From Pokkaliibacter sp046614695 (GTDB lineage Bacteria > Pseudomonadota > Gammaproteobacteria > Pseudomonadales > Balneatricaceae): 64,000 nt of DNA. The notes beneath the pieces are model-generated. The model did not search any database. It had not been told where the DNA came from and saw only the letters and a list, made by a program, of their open reading frames with translations. Position 1 is the first letter of the stretch, and each line of letters begins with the position of its first letter. Position numbers and translations under genes: made by a program. Of the stretch, positions 43,797-53,295 are shown piece after piece. The DNA is taken from assembly GCF_046614695.1 (NCBI RefSeq), contig NZ_JBKKHQ010000017.1, positions 124,001 through 188,000 on the forward strand. Reading direction: 5' to 3'.

Positions 43797-45056
43797 ATGT
43801 CTGACTTTAAACAAGCTGCGCTTGATTATCATGAGTTTCCCCGTCCCGGGAAGCTTGCCACCGAAGTGACCAAAGCCACGGCAACTGCGCGTGACCTGGC
43901 CCTGGCCTACAGCCCTGGTGTGGCCGAACCTGTTCGGGAAATCGCGAAGGACCTGGACAACGCTTACCGTTATACCGGTAAAGGCAACACCGTGGCGGTA
44001 ATCTCTGACGGTACTGCCATCCTGGGTCTGGGTAACCTTGGCGCACTGGCCAGCAAGCCTGTAATGGAAGGCAAGTGTCTGCTGTTCAAGCGTTTTGCAG
44101 GCATTGATGGCGTGGATATCGAGCTGACCGCAGAAAGCCCACAGGCTTTTATCGACACTGTTGCCCGTATCGCCGACACCTGGGGTGGCATCAACCTCGA
44201 AGACATCAAGGCGCCAGAGTGCTTTGAGATCGAGCGCGCTCTGATTGAAAAGTGCAGTATCCCTGTATTCCACGATGACCAGCACGGTACCGCGATTGTG
44301 ACCGCAGCCGGTCTGCTGAATGCTCTTGAGCTTCAGGATAAAGATATCGCGACCGCCAAGATTGTCTGCCTGGGTGCAGGTGCTGCGGCAGTGGCTTGTA
44401 TGAAGCTGCTGGTCAGCTGTGGTGCCAAGCTTGAAAACATTTTCATGCTGGACCGTAAAGGAGTGATTCACGCTGATCGTGATGATCTGAACCAGTACAA
44501 AGCGATGTTTGCTAATCCTACTGACAAGCGCACTATGGATGATGCCATTGCCGGAGCTGATGTTTTCATCGGTCTGTCCGGTCCGGATCTGCTGTCTCCT
44601 GCACAGCTGAAGTCCATGGCAGCTAACCCCATCGTTTTCGCGTGCTCCAATCCTGATCCTGAGATCAAGCCTGAGCTGGCACACAGCGAGCGTGATGACC
44701 TGATCATGGCCACCGGTCGTTCTGACTATCCTAACCAGGTAAACAACGTACTGGGCTTCCCCTTCATTTTCCGTGGTGCGCTGGACGTTCGTGCGACCGC
44801 CATCAATGAAGAAATGAAGCTGGCTGCGGTTCATGCACTGGCCGCACTGGCGCGTGAAGATGTTCCTGCAGAAGTTTTGGCGGCTTATGGTCTGGAAAGC
44901 CTGAGCTTTGGTAAGGAGTATATCCTGCCCAAGCCCATGGATAGCCGTCTGTTAGGCGCCGTCGCGACAGCGGTTGCTCAGGCTGCGATTAACTCTGGTG
45001 TTGCGCGTCTGCCAATGCCTGCGAACTACCCTCTGAAAACTGTGGCTGACGTCTAA
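43797..45056 (+). CDS. Malic enzyme, short form
   Basis: Malic enzyme oxidatively decarboxylates malate to pyruvate. The 419-residue product has YHEFPRPGKLATEVTKATAT, LALAYSPGVAEPVREIAKD, NTVAVISDGTAILGLGNLG, the catalytic/metal region PVFHDDQHGTAIVTAAGLLN, the Rossmann KIVCLGAGAAAVACMKLL and ACSNPDPEIKPELA. It resembles the N-terminal part of E. coli MaeB (759 residues) but has no phosphotransacetylase-like C-terminal domain; it ends cleanly and has a terminator. NADP rather than NAD use is inferred from family only. Confidence 0.92.
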   Translation: MSDFKQAALDYHEFPRPGKLATEVTKATATARDLALAYSPGVAEPVREIAKDLDNAYRYTGKGNTVAVISDGTAILGLGNLGALASKPVMEGKCLLFKRFAGIDGVDIELTAESPQAFIDTVARIADTWGGINLEDIKAPECFEIERALIEKCSIPVFHDDQHGTAIVTAAGLLNALELQDKDIATAKIVCLGAGAAAVACMKLLVSCGAKLENIFMLDRKGVIHADRDDLNQYKAMFANPTDKRTMDDAIAGADVFIGLSGPDLLSPAQLKSMAANPIVFACSNPDPEIKPELAHSERDDLIMATGRSDYPNQVNNVLGFPFIFRGALDVRATAINEEMKLAAVHALAALAREDVPAEVLAAYGLESLSFGKEYILPKPMDSRLLGAVATAVAQAAINSGVARLPMPANYPLKTVADV

Positions 45057-45102
45057 GCTGCATATCTCAGAATCAGGCCGGTACCGAAGGGTATCGGCCA
45101 AT

Positions 45103-45130
45103 AAAAAATCCGGCTTATGCCGGATTTTTT
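45103..45130. terminator. Bidirectional terminator between malic enzyme and envZ
   Basis: AAAAAATCCGGC, a TTAT loop and GCCGGATTTTTT form a perfect hairpin with A/T tracts, serving both convergent genes. Confidence 0.95.
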
Positions 45131-45154
45131 ATGTCTGAAACAAGGAGGAGTACA

Positions 45155-46507
45155 TCAGCCCATGGTTTTGGGCTCGTCTGCCTTGGGTGCATCCAAGGAC
45201 TTCGCTGGCGCTTCTGCGAGCAATGTCAGCTGCATCATGGTGCCGCCAGCGGGGTTATCCAGCACTGACAGGTGCCAGTTATACATTTCACACAGCTGAG
45301 CCACGATAGCCAGACCCAGGCCACTGCCACCGGTATGTTTATTACGTGAGGCTTCCAGACGGAAGAAGGGTTCAAAGATCTTCGCTTTGGCGTCCTCCGG
45401 GATTCCGGGGCCTCGGTCCAGAACTGTCACCATAATCTGTGGGCCTTGAGCTGTGGCTTCCACTGTTACCGGGCCGGGGGCGCTATAGCGCAGTGCGTTT
45501 TCTACCAGATTGGTCAGTACGCGTTTCAGTGCCAGTGGTGGCAGCATCAATTGTTCAGGCAGGCTGGTCAGACGAATGTAACGCAGCCGCTCGTTCTGGA
45601 AGGACTGGCTGAAGTCTGTCAGCCAGAGATTGATGTCCAGCGGCTCCAACGGTGCCTGCTCAAGCCCGCGTGACAGGGCTAGCGTGTCGCCAATCAGCGT
45701 GTCCATCTCCTTGAGGTTGCGTGTCAGGCGTTCCACCATTTCAGGGTTGGAGCCATCATCGAGAACCTCAATTGCCATCTGCATGCGCGCGATCGGTGTG
45801 CGCAGGTCATGAGAAATACCTGCCAGCAGCGTCGTCCGGTGCTCCAGTAGTTCGCGTACTTCCTTGCCCATCTTGTTAAAGCTGCGAGCCAGTACGGCCA
45901 TTTCCTCCGGACCATTTTCATCCAGCGGCTCAAAGTTGAGCCCTTTACCGATGCGTCGTGCAGCGCGAGAGGCGGCTACCAGTGGTCGCGTAATACGCGA
46001 GACGATGGTCAGCGAGGTAATCAGTACCAGTAATGAGGCAAACGTCAGAATCAGAATCGCAGCGATAGGAATCGGGAAGGCACGCCGCTCCCGGGCAAAG
46101 CCGATATAAACGGTGCCGGTAGGCAGGGCAAAAGAGGCCCACACCAGATTATTGTCATCACTGTCGAGACGAAGGTGGATATCGGTCTGCAGACGTCGGG
46201 CCAGTGCCTGAGTCAGCATATCGAGGAACATGTTGGACTTTTTCAGCTCACGCGTTGTTGGCGGGGTTTTGGTGAGCAGTAATAAGTGTTGTCCGGCGAG
46301 CTCAAGCTGATAATAGCTACGAGCGTAAGGCGGTAATTCCACCCAGGTTTCTGCGGCAAGCTTCATCAGCGCTGCCTGGTCATCCGCTGACTGACGGGAT
46401 ACGGGCAGAATGATGAATTGGGTAACAATGAGGGTATAGCAAAGCAAAATGGCCAAGACGGTCAGGGCCAGTATCAGCCACGTCTTGGCCAGCAGAGATC
46501 GAAACAT
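45155..46507 (-). CDS. envZ: Osmosensor histidine kinase EnvZ
   Basis: EnvZ is the inner-membrane kinase/phosphatase partner of OmpR. The 450-residue product has a first helix (WLILALTVLAILLCYTLIV), a periplasmic domain with ETWVELPPYARSYYQLELAG, a second helix (IPIAAILILTFASLLVLITS), HAMP (RITRPLVAASRAARRIGKG) and the H box LLAGISHDLRTPIARMQMA with His233. The ATPase carries NLVENALRYSAPG, DRGPGIPEDAKAKIFEPFFR and GGSGLGLAIV. H-box and length match E. coli EnvZ (450). It lies 20 bp downstream of ompR. Confidence 0.95.
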   Translation of the reverse strand: MFRSLLAKTWLILALTVLAILLCYTLIVTQFIILPVSRQSADDQAALMKLAAETWVELPPYARSYYQLELAGQHLLLLTKTPPTTRELKKSNMFLDMLTQALARRLQTDIHLRLDSDDNNLVWASFALPTGTVYIGFARERRAFPIPIAAILILTFASLLVLITSLTIVSRITRPLVAASRAARRIGKGLNFEPLDENGPEEMAVLARSFNKMGKEVRELLEHRTTLLAGISHDLRTPIARMQMAIEVLDDGSNPEMVERLTRNLKEMDTLIGDTLALSRGLEQAPLEPLDINLWLTDFSQSFQNERLRYIRLTSLPEQLMLPPLALKRVLTNLVENALRYSAPGPVTVEATAQGPQIMVTVLDRGPGIPEDAKAKIFEPFFRLEASRNKHTGGSGLGLAIVAQLCEMYNWHLSVLDNPAGGTMMQLTLLAEAPAKSLDAPKADEPKTMG

Positions 46508-46527
46508 GCTCGATGGTTTACCTGTTA

Positions 46528-47250
46528 TCAGCCTTCAGGATTGGGAACAAACAGGTAGCCCTTGCCCCAGATAGTCTGGATATGGTGAGGCGAGCCTTCC
46601 GCTTTTTCCAGCTTGGCGCGCAGACGAGTCACACGAACATCGATGCTGCGGTCAAAAGGAGAGCGGTCATAACCTTTCAGCTTGGAGACCAGCATGTCAC
46701 GGTTCAGCACCTGATTAGGATGCTGTACCAGAATTTCCAGCAGTTCATACTCGCTGGTCGTCAGGTGCAGCAGCTCGTCACGGTGAGTCAGCTGGTGGCG
46801 CTGAGTATCCAGAACGAAATCACCAAAGGTGAAGCGCTGAGTACTTGTTTCACCCTCGGCATTCTGGCCAGGACGGCGCATAACTGCGCGAACACGGGCC
46901 AGCAACTCACGAGGGTTGAAAGGTTTGGAGAGGTAGTCATCCGCGCCGACTTCAAGACCCACGATGCGGTCCACGTCTTCGCCTTTGGCAGACAACATGA
47001 TGATAGGCAGATTGCCATGACTGGCTTTCAGACGCTTGGCGATGGACAGACCATCTTCACCAGGCATCATCAAGTCGAGAATCAGCAGGTCGGGAGTACT
47101 TTCCTGCAGAGCCTGATCCATAGCTGACGCACCATCAACACAGGTTACCTGAAAATCATGATTCATCAGGTAGCGGCTCACCAGCTCACGAAGTTCTGAA
47201 TCATCGTCAACCAGGAGAATTGAATGTGTATTACTCATAGGATTTGTCAT
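46528..47250 (-). CDS. ompR: Response regulator OmpR
   Basis: OmpR controls porin and other envelope genes when phosphorylated by EnvZ. The 240-residue product has the receiver (SILLVDDDSELRELVSRYL; phospho-acceptor Asp59 in DLLILDLMMPGEDG; Lys in YLSKPFNPRELLARVRAVMR) and the winged helix (LTTSEYELLEILVQHPNQVL, DRSIDVRVTRLRAKLEKA, IQTIWGKGYLFVPNPEG). An in-frame ATG at 47238 is an alternative start. It is divergent from a GGDEF-EAL gene, and the intervening 230 bp hold OmpR-like boxes. Confidence 0.96.
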   Translation of the reverse strand: MTNPMSNTHSILLVDDDSELRELVSRYLMNHDFQVTCVDGASAMDQALQESTPDLLILDLMMPGEDGLSIAKRLKASHGNLPIIMLSAKGEDVDRIVGLEVGADDYLSKPFNPRELLARVRAVMRRPGQNAEGETSTQRFTFGDFVLDTQRHQLTHRDELLHLTTSEYELLEILVQHPNQVLNRDMLVSKLKGYDRSPFDRSIDVRVTRLRAKLEKAEGSPHHIQTIWGKGYLFVPNPEG

Positions 47251-47288
47251 TCTCAGTCTTTGGTTGAAAGGATAATAGCGGTTCCCGA

Positions 47289-47387
47289 AAATGTTTCTAG
47301 AGTAACGCTCTTTTGCTCTGTATCACAGTGTATCCTAAGAACGGTAAAGTGTCGTGACAGTGTTTCGAGGGCAGGGGGAAATGTTTC
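47289..47387 (-). promoter_or_regulatory. Candidate OmpR boxes in the ompR upstream region
   Basis: Read on the minus strand, GAAACATTT occurs twice (47297-47289 and 47387-47379), and GAAACA a third time (47366-47361), 21 bp from the outer copy. E. coli OmpR half-sites centre on TGAAACAT-like motifs arranged at about two helical turns. The assignment is by eye and may reflect autoregulation of ompR or control of the divergent gene. Confidence 0.35.
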
Positions 47388-47480
47388 ATACTGACAAACT
47401 ATCCCCCTTTTGAACGATACTTTGTGGGTTTATGTGACGCCGCTGACGATAAAACCCTGTGATATCAGGTAGATAAAACC

Positions 47481-50264
47481 ATGACGAACTGGCTATTCAA
47501 AAACGTGCTCAAGCTGACTTCCTGGCGCCTTGCGACGGGAGTGGGTGTGCTCGTGCTGCTGGCATTTATTCTCTGCCTGAGCTGGCTTTACCGCCAGGCA
47601 GAACATGAGCAGCTGGCCACGGTTCGCCAGGATGAAGCGCGTCTGGCCAAAGTACTGGCCAATGAGGTGGATGGCGATCTGCACAAACAGCTGGTGCGAA
47701 CTGATCAGACCGGCTCTGCACTTTATCGGCAGGTGATTGAGCCTTTAATTAAAGCCCATTCGCAAATGCCGGATGTCTATTACCTCTACACCATGGTGCA
47801 TAAAAAGAATGAACTCTATTTCATTCTTGATACGGCGGTTTACGCCAAAGAGGTGAGCTCGCCGTTTAATCTCCAGCCCAGCAAGGTGATGGAACTCTAT
47901 CAGACGGTCGATTCGCGCACCCAGCAGCTGGTGGATACGCTGGACTCTGGTGGAGTCTATGTCTCAGCGCAGCCGCATCAGGACAGCTATGGCGAGTTTC
48001 TGTCAGCTCTCGCGCCGATTTATGACTCAAGCGGCACTATCGTCGCTTATCTGGGAGTGGATATCAGTGCTGCAACGCTGGCTGAGCGTATGGCGCACAT
48101 TCGTTATGCCTTTATAGGCTCTGTAGCAGCCGCAGTGCTCCTGAGCCTTCTGCTGGCTTTTCTTACTTACCGGGTGCGACAAGCCGCCGCCGCGCAGGAA
48201 GCCCGGCGTGCGGAGAGTGAGCATTACGCACGTCAGCATGCCCGCCGCACAGAGCTGATTATTAATTCCATCATGGATGGGGTGCTGGGTCTGGGGACCA
48301 ATGGCAGCATCCTTACAATGAGTCAGGTGGCCGCCGATATGTGGCATCTCTCCGCAGAAGATGTGCTGCATCAGAGCTTTACCCGCCTTATTGATGGGCC
48401 TGATCAGGCGATCGTATTAAGTGCCATTGAGCGCGCGAGTCGCGGGCAGCATTCGCAATTGCAGGTGCGTGGCCGGCGCGGTACGGAAGTCTTCCCGCTG
48501 AATCTGGTGATAAGCCCTGGGCTTGAAGGTGAGGATGCCCGCTTTGTTGTCACTGCACGTGACTTAAGCCGTGACATGGCGATGGAAGATGAAGGGCTGA
48601 TGGCCGCCCAGGTTTTTTCCACCATGAACGATGCCGTCATCATTACCGATGCGGAGGGTCGTATTCTAATGGTGAATGAAGCCTTTACCCGTATCACCGG
48701 TTACGCCAAGGAGGATGTGAAGGGCCAACCGGCATCGACCCTGCGCTGTGAGCGTCATGATGACAGCTTTTATGCCAGTCTGATCAATCGCATTGAGCAG
48801 ACCGGGCACTGGCAGGGTGAGCTGTTCTATCGCCGACAGAATGGTGAAGTCTTCCCTTTGTCGGCATCGATCAAGGCACTTTATGACCGTCAGCAGCGTA
48901 TCACCCGACTGGTAGGAGTATTTACCGATGTGACCCTGCGTAAGGAGCAGGAACAGCGGCTGCACGATCTTGCCAATAATGACAGCCTGACTCGTCTGCC
49001 GAATCGCTCGACCTTTCGCCGTCACTTCGATGAGTTGCTCTCGGAAGCGCGGGGGAGCGGTAAGGGATTTGCGGTATTGCTGATGGATGTGGATGGTTTC
49101 AAGCGTATTAATGAATCGCTGGGCCACACCCTGGGTGACAAGGTGCTGCAGCAACTGTCCAAGCGGCTGGAAGGTCTGCAGAATATGTATGAGCTGCTGG
49201 CACGCGTTGGTGGTGATCGCTTCGGCCTGTTGATTCGCGCTGAAGAAATGACGGAAATGCTGCCACTGGTGAACCGGCTGCTGAATCTGCAGAAAACGCC
49301 TTTCACCCTCAATGACCATGAAGTGGAAATCACCCTGAGTATCGGCATCAGCCGCTATCCCACGGATGGCCACGACAGTGAAACCTTGTACAAGCAGGCC
49401 GATATTGCACTCTTTGAAGCGAAAAGCTCGGGCGGCAATACCTATCAGTTCTTTACCACTGCCATGCATGTACGTGCGCTGGAGCGCACCACACTGGAAG
49501 CTCAGTTGCATCATGCACTGCAGCGCAAAGAGATCCGCCTGATCTATCAGCCCCAGATCTGCATTAATGATGGCCATTTGATCAGCATGGAAGCACGGCT
49601 GATCTGGGGGCATCCGGAGTTGGGCGATATCGACTGCGAGCGTTTCCTGCCAGTTGCTGAGGAAGCCGGCCTTATCGGTACGCTGACCAGCTGGACACTG
49701 GATAAAATGTGCCAGCAAATGAGTCTCTGGCATGAGCGGAATATCAGAATTCCAAAGGTATCCACGGCACTTAGCGAGAGGCAGGTCCTGCTGGGTAATC
49801 AGTTACTCAGGCTGATAGATGAAACCAGCCTGCGCTATGGTCTGGAGCGCAAATATATTGAGCTTGAGATCCCTGAGACAGTGCTGACTGACCCCGGTGC
49901 CAATGTGCGCGCCACCATGGATGGGCTGAAAAATCTGGGCGTGAGTCTGATGGTTAATCAGTTCGGGATGGGTGAGGGCTCCATTACCGGATTGCGCCGC
50001 TTTGAGCTTAAAAAGATCAAGTTACCCAGAGCACTTGTGCAGCGTCTGCCGGAAGACGAGGAAGCCTGTACGCTGGTGCGTGCCATTATTGGCATGGGCT
50101 CGGCATGGAAAGCACTCGTGCTGGCGGATGGCGTTGAGACAGCAGAGCAGCTGATTTTCCTGCAGGAAAATGGTTGCGATGGGGTGCAGGGTTTGCTGTA
50201 TTCCCCACCGCTGGAAAGCGGCGCAGTGGAGCAGTTCTATCATCAATTCCAGTTGTCGGTGTAA
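47481..50264 (+). CDS. Membrane PAS-GGDEF-EAL protein with degenerate GGDEF and EAL motifs
   Basis: The 927-residue protein has a first helix (VLVLLAFILCLSWLY), a periplasmic dCache-like sensor (about 37-205, with PDVYYLYTMVHKKNELYFIL), a second helix (near 210-232), two PAS domains (about 252-360 and 372-490, the second with NDAVIITDAEGRILMVNEAF), GGDEF (500-655) and EAL (670-925) domains. The GGDEF signature reads GGDRF (Arg580), the EAL motif reads EARLIWGHP (Arg706 for Leu), the DDFG loop reads NQFGMGEGS and the usual KID reads KIKL. Both enzymatic activities are therefore doubtful; a c-di-GMP receptor or scaffold role is more likely. It is divergent from ompR. Confidence 0.9.
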   Translation: MTNWLFKNVLKLTSWRLATGVGVLVLLAFILCLSWLYRQAEHEQLATVRQDEARLAKVLANEVDGDLHKQLVRTDQTGSALYRQVIEPLIKAHSQMPDVYYLYTMVHKKNELYFILDTAVYAKEVSSPFNLQPSKVMELYQTVDSRTQQLVDTLDSGGVYVSAQPHQDSYGEFLSALAPIYDSSGTIVAYLGVDISAATLAERMAHIRYAFIGSVAAAVLLSLLLAFLTYRVRQAAAAQEARRAESEHYARQHARRTELIINSIMDGVLGLGTNGSILTMSQVAADMWHLSAEDVLHQSFTRLIDGPDQAIVLSAIERASRGQHSQLQVRGRRGTEVFPLNLVISPGLEGEDARFVVTARDLSRDMAMEDEGLMAAQVFSTMNDAVIITDAEGRILMVNEAFTRITGYAKEDVKGQPASTLRCERHDDSFYASLINRIEQTGHWQGELFYRRQNGEVFPLSASIKALYDRQQRITRLVGVFTDVTLRKEQEQRLHDLANNDSLTRLPNRSTFRRHFDELLSEARGSGKGFAVLLMDVDGFKRINESLGHTLGDKVLQQLSKRLEGLQNMYELLARVGGDRFGLLIRAEEMTEMLPLVNRLLNLQKTPFTLNDHEVEITLSIGISRYPTDGHDSETLYKQADIALFEAKSSGGNTYQFFTTAMHVRALERTTLEAQLHHALQRKEIRLIYQPQICINDGHLISMEARLIWGHPELGDIDCERFLPVAEEAGLIGTLTSWTLDKMCQQMSLWHERNIRIPKVSTALSERQVLLGNQLLRLIDETSLRYGLERKYIELEIPETVLTDPGANVRATMDGLKNLGVSLMVNQFGMGEGSITGLRRFELKKIKLPRALVQRLPEDEEACTLVRAIIGMGSAWKALVLADGVETAEQLIFLQENGCDGVQGLLYSPPLESGAVEQFYHQFQLSV

Positions 50265-50277
50265 TGCGCCAGCGGTC

Positions 50278-50643
50278 TTACCAGCGCATCAGAATAACGC
50301 CGCCCCAGCAGAGCGCCGCAAAGATCAGGCTCAGCAGCACAGCGGCCGACCCCATATCCTTTGCTTGTCCTGAAAGTGGATGACGCTCTGCCCCAACCCG
50401 GTCGACCACACTTTCAATCGCCGAGTTTACTAATTCGCAGATGAGTACGCCGATCAGGGAGCCGATCAATATCAGCCACTGAGGAATGCTGGCGGCGACG
50501 ATAAATGACAAAGGTATCGCGGCGATCATCAGCCAGACTTCCTGTCGGAAAGCCGTTTCGTGACGATAGGCCTGACGGATACCCTGACAGGAATAGCCTG
50601 TGGCATTACGTATTCTCTGCCAGCCCTGCACCTTTGATGTCAT
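50278..50643 (-). CDS. dgkA: Diacylglycerol kinase (prokaryotic DgkA)
   Basis: DgkA phosphorylates diacylglycerol made by osmoregulated-glucan synthesis, in the inner membrane. The ATG at 50643 has AAGGAG 6 bases before it and gives 121 residues (E. coli 122). Three helices are evident, with the catalytic stretch LICELVNSAIESVVDRVG (Glu and Asn) and RHPLSGQAKDMGSAAVLLSL. It is convergent with the GGDEF-EAL gene, the stops being 13 bp apart with no terminator visible. Confidence 0.96.
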   Translation of the reverse strand: MTSKVQGWQRIRNATGYSCQGIRQAYRHETAFRQEVWLMIAAIPLSFIVAASIPQWLILIGSLIGVLICELVNSAIESVVDRVGAERHPLSGQAKDMGSAAVLLSLIFAALCWGGVILMRW

Positions 50644-50751
50644 TCTCAACTCCTTGAATTATCGCCACTTCTTCCCGTTGAGTGGCATTTCGCGCTGTTT
50701 TTATGTTGGTGGTATGCTGGCGCCATCATCCTTATGGAACGTGCCAGTGTT

Positions 50752-53103
50752 ATGAGCAGCTCGACTTTACTTCAGGCCACGCCCCTTGCCCAGCGCCTTG
50801 CCACCTCCCTTGCCATTAAGCCCTGGCAGGTCGAGGCGGTGATCAGTCTGATGGATGAAGGCGCCACCGTGCCCTTTATTGCCCGTTACCGGAAAGAGAA
50901 AACCGGTGCGCTGGATGATGCAGTGCTGCGTGATCTGGCCCAGGCGCTGGATTATCAACGGGATCTGGACAAACGTCGCGACTCAATTCTTGGCAGCCTG
51001 AAAGAGCAGGGCATTACGACGCCTTCCTTGCTAAAAGGCATTCTTGACGCCGAGAGCAAGCAGGTGCTTGAGGATTTATACCTGCCGTATCGACCTAAAC
51101 GTCAGACCAAAGGCAGCAAGGCGCGTGAGGCCGGTCTGGAGCCGCTGGCGGATCAGCTCGTGCGTGACAGCTCATCGGCACCGGAAAAGCTGGCTGTTAC
51201 TTTTGTGAGTGCTGAAAAAGGGATCAACTCTGCCGCCGAAGCGCTGGAAGGTGCTCGTGCCATTCTGCTTGAGCGTTTCTCTGAAGCACCTACCGTATTG
51301 GCCTCGCTTCGCCAATGGCTATCGCAGAATGCCTGGTTGGCGGTACGAGCAAAACGCGGCAAGGCTGACCCCCAGAGTAAGTTTCGGGACTACTTTGATT
51401 ACCGTGAACGCCTTTCGCGTGCGGCGGGCCATCGTCTGCTGGCCATCTTTCGCGGTGAACGTGAGGGTGTGCTGAATATCGATATTGAAGCCGGCGAGCA
51501 GCAAAACCGTGAAGCTGATGCGCTGGCTCTGCTGCAACAAGGGTTGCGCCAGGATCAGCTGATAGGCAACCAGTTGAGTGTCTGGCTGCGCGAAACCGTG
51601 CAGGCAACCTGGGCAGAAAAGCTGTTACCCGGCCTGGGTAAGGATGCGCTGAATCAGGCGAAGGATCAGGCTGAGCTGGAAGCGATTAAAGTCTTTGCCC
51701 TGAATCTGCGCGATGTACTGCTGGCCGCGCCAGCGGGCGGCAAAGTGACGCTGGGGCTCGACCCGGGGATTCGAACAGGCATCAAACTGGCGTTGGTCGA
51801 TGCGACAGGCCGGGTGGTGACCACGGATACGCTCTATGCCCATGCGCCACGTAATGAGTGGGACAGAAGCCTCGCGACCATCGTCAAACTGTGTCAGCAG
51901 CATCAGGTGGAACTTATCGCCGTCGGTAACGGCACCGCCTCACGAGAAACAGAACAGCTGGCGCGGGAAGCGGTGGCTAAACTTGCGAATGACAGCGCAA
52001 AGGCACCGCAGGTGGTGATGGTCAGTGAGGCGGGAGCTTCCGTCTATTCAGCCTCGGCGTTAGCTTCTGCCGAGTTGCCAGCACTTGATGTCAGCCTGCG
52101 GGGCGCAGTCTCTATTGCGCGGCGCTTGCAGGACCCATTGGCGGAGCTGGTGAAAATCGAACCCAAAGCCATCGGTGTCGGGCAATATCAGCATGATGTG
52201 GCCCAGACCCAGCTGGCACAAAGCCTGGCGGCGGTCGTTGAAGACTGTGTAAATGCGGTGGGTGTGGATCTTAATACCGCTTCTTCGGCGTTATTGGCCC
52301 ATGTGAGTGGCCTGAATACGGCGCTGGCTGAGGCGATTGTGCTGCATCGTGATCAGCAAGGGCCGTTTGAGCGACGGAAGGATCTGCTCGCGGTGCCTCG
52401 TCTTGGGCCGAAAACCTTTCAGCAGGCGGCGGGCTTCCTGCGTATTCGTGAAGGTAAAGAGCCGCTGGATGCCAGCGCGGTGCATCCGGAGTCCTACGAT
52501 ATCGTCAAACAGATGGCTAAAAGCCTTGGTGCCAGGGTCGAGCAGCTGTTGGGTGCGCCTGAACGGGTAGGGCAGCTTAATCTCTCCGCCTTTGCTTCGG
52601 ACGCTGTAGGTGAGTACACCCTTAAAGATATTTGCGAAGAGCTGCTCAAGCCGGGCCGTGACCCTCGGCCTGCGTTTAAAACCGCTCAGTTTGCTGAAGG
52701 GGTGAATGCCATCAGTGATCTGGCCGAAGGCATGCAGCTGGAAGGTGTCGTCACTAACGTCACGGATTTCGGGGCGTTTGTTGATATCGGTGTCCATCAG
52801 GATGGGCTGGTGCATATTTCCCAGCTGGCGGACGTTTTCGTCAAGCATCCCCGGGATGTGGTGCAAAGTGGTCAGTTGGTGAAGGTGCAGGTCATGGAAG
52901 TGGATGTTGCCCGTAAACGTATCAGCCTGAGCATGCGCCAAAACCCTGAGCTGCCGGTGAAGCGCAGCTCAAACGAACGGCCAGCGCCAGCAGCGCGGCC
53001 CCGTCATCAACAAAGTGCGCAGACCCCATCCCGACAGCCGGAGCAAAGTGCTCCTCAGGGCGCCTTGGCCGCTGCACTCAGTAAAGCCCGGGATAAACGC
53101 TGA
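50752..53103 (+). CDS. tex: RNA-binding transcription accessory protein Tex
   Basis: Tex is a cytosolic nucleic-acid-binding protein related to Spt6. The 783-residue product has VEAVISLMDEGATVPFIARYRKE at the N-terminus, the YqgF-like domain (VTLGLDPGIRTGIKLALVD), a helix-hairpin-helix pair (LNTASSALLAHVSGLNTALA, RKDLLAVPRLGPKTFQQAAG) and a C-terminal S1 domain (EGVVTNVTDFGAFVDIGVHQ, DGLVHISQLAD). The final tail is Pro/Gln-rich. The ATG at 50752 or one at 50734 could be the start; neither has a strong ribosome site. Confidence 0.96.
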   Translation: MSSSTLLQATPLAQRLATSLAIKPWQVEAVISLMDEGATVPFIARYRKEKTGALDDAVLRDLAQALDYQRDLDKRRDSILGSLKEQGITTPSLLKGILDAESKQVLEDLYLPYRPKRQTKGSKAREAGLEPLADQLVRDSSSAPEKLAVTFVSAEKGINSAAEALEGARAILLERFSEAPTVLASLRQWLSQNAWLAVRAKRGKADPQSKFRDYFDYRERLSRAAGHRLLAIFRGEREGVLNIDIEAGEQQNREADALALLQQGLRQDQLIGNQLSVWLRETVQATWAEKLLPGLGKDALNQAKDQAELEAIKVFALNLRDVLLAAPAGGKVTLGLDPGIRTGIKLALVDATGRVVTTDTLYAHAPRNEWDRSLATIVKLCQQHQVELIAVGNGTASRETEQLAREAVAKLANDSAKAPQVVMVSEAGASVYSASALASAELPALDVSLRGAVSIARRLQDPLAELVKIEPKAIGVGQYQHDVAQTQLAQSLAAVVEDCVNAVGVDLNTASSALLAHVSGLNTALAEAIVLHRDQQGPFERRKDLLAVPRLGPKTFQQAAGFLRIREGKEPLDASAVHPESYDIVKQMAKSLGARVEQLLGAPERVGQLNLSAFASDAVGEYTLKDICEELLKPGRDPRPAFKTAQFAEGVNAISDLAEGMQLEGVVTNVTDFGAFVDIGVHQDGLVHISQLADVFVKHPRDVVQSGQLVKVQVMEVDVARKRISLSMRQNPELPVKRSSNERPAPAARPRHQQSAQTPSRQPEQSAPQGALAAALSKARDKR

Positions 53104-53295
53104 ACGTTGGGTGACGGCAGCTCTCAGCGTCCGGCTGTCGTCCCCAGGTATTCTCAGCGGGTGGCATTGAGCTACACTGAATTGCATTCAGCGACAGTCG
53201 CCCACACTTGAATACGGCCTGATGCAACCCAAAATCTTGCCCTTCAAGCCAAGCATGTGGCGATCGATTCACAACAATGAGAGAGATTTAAGACC

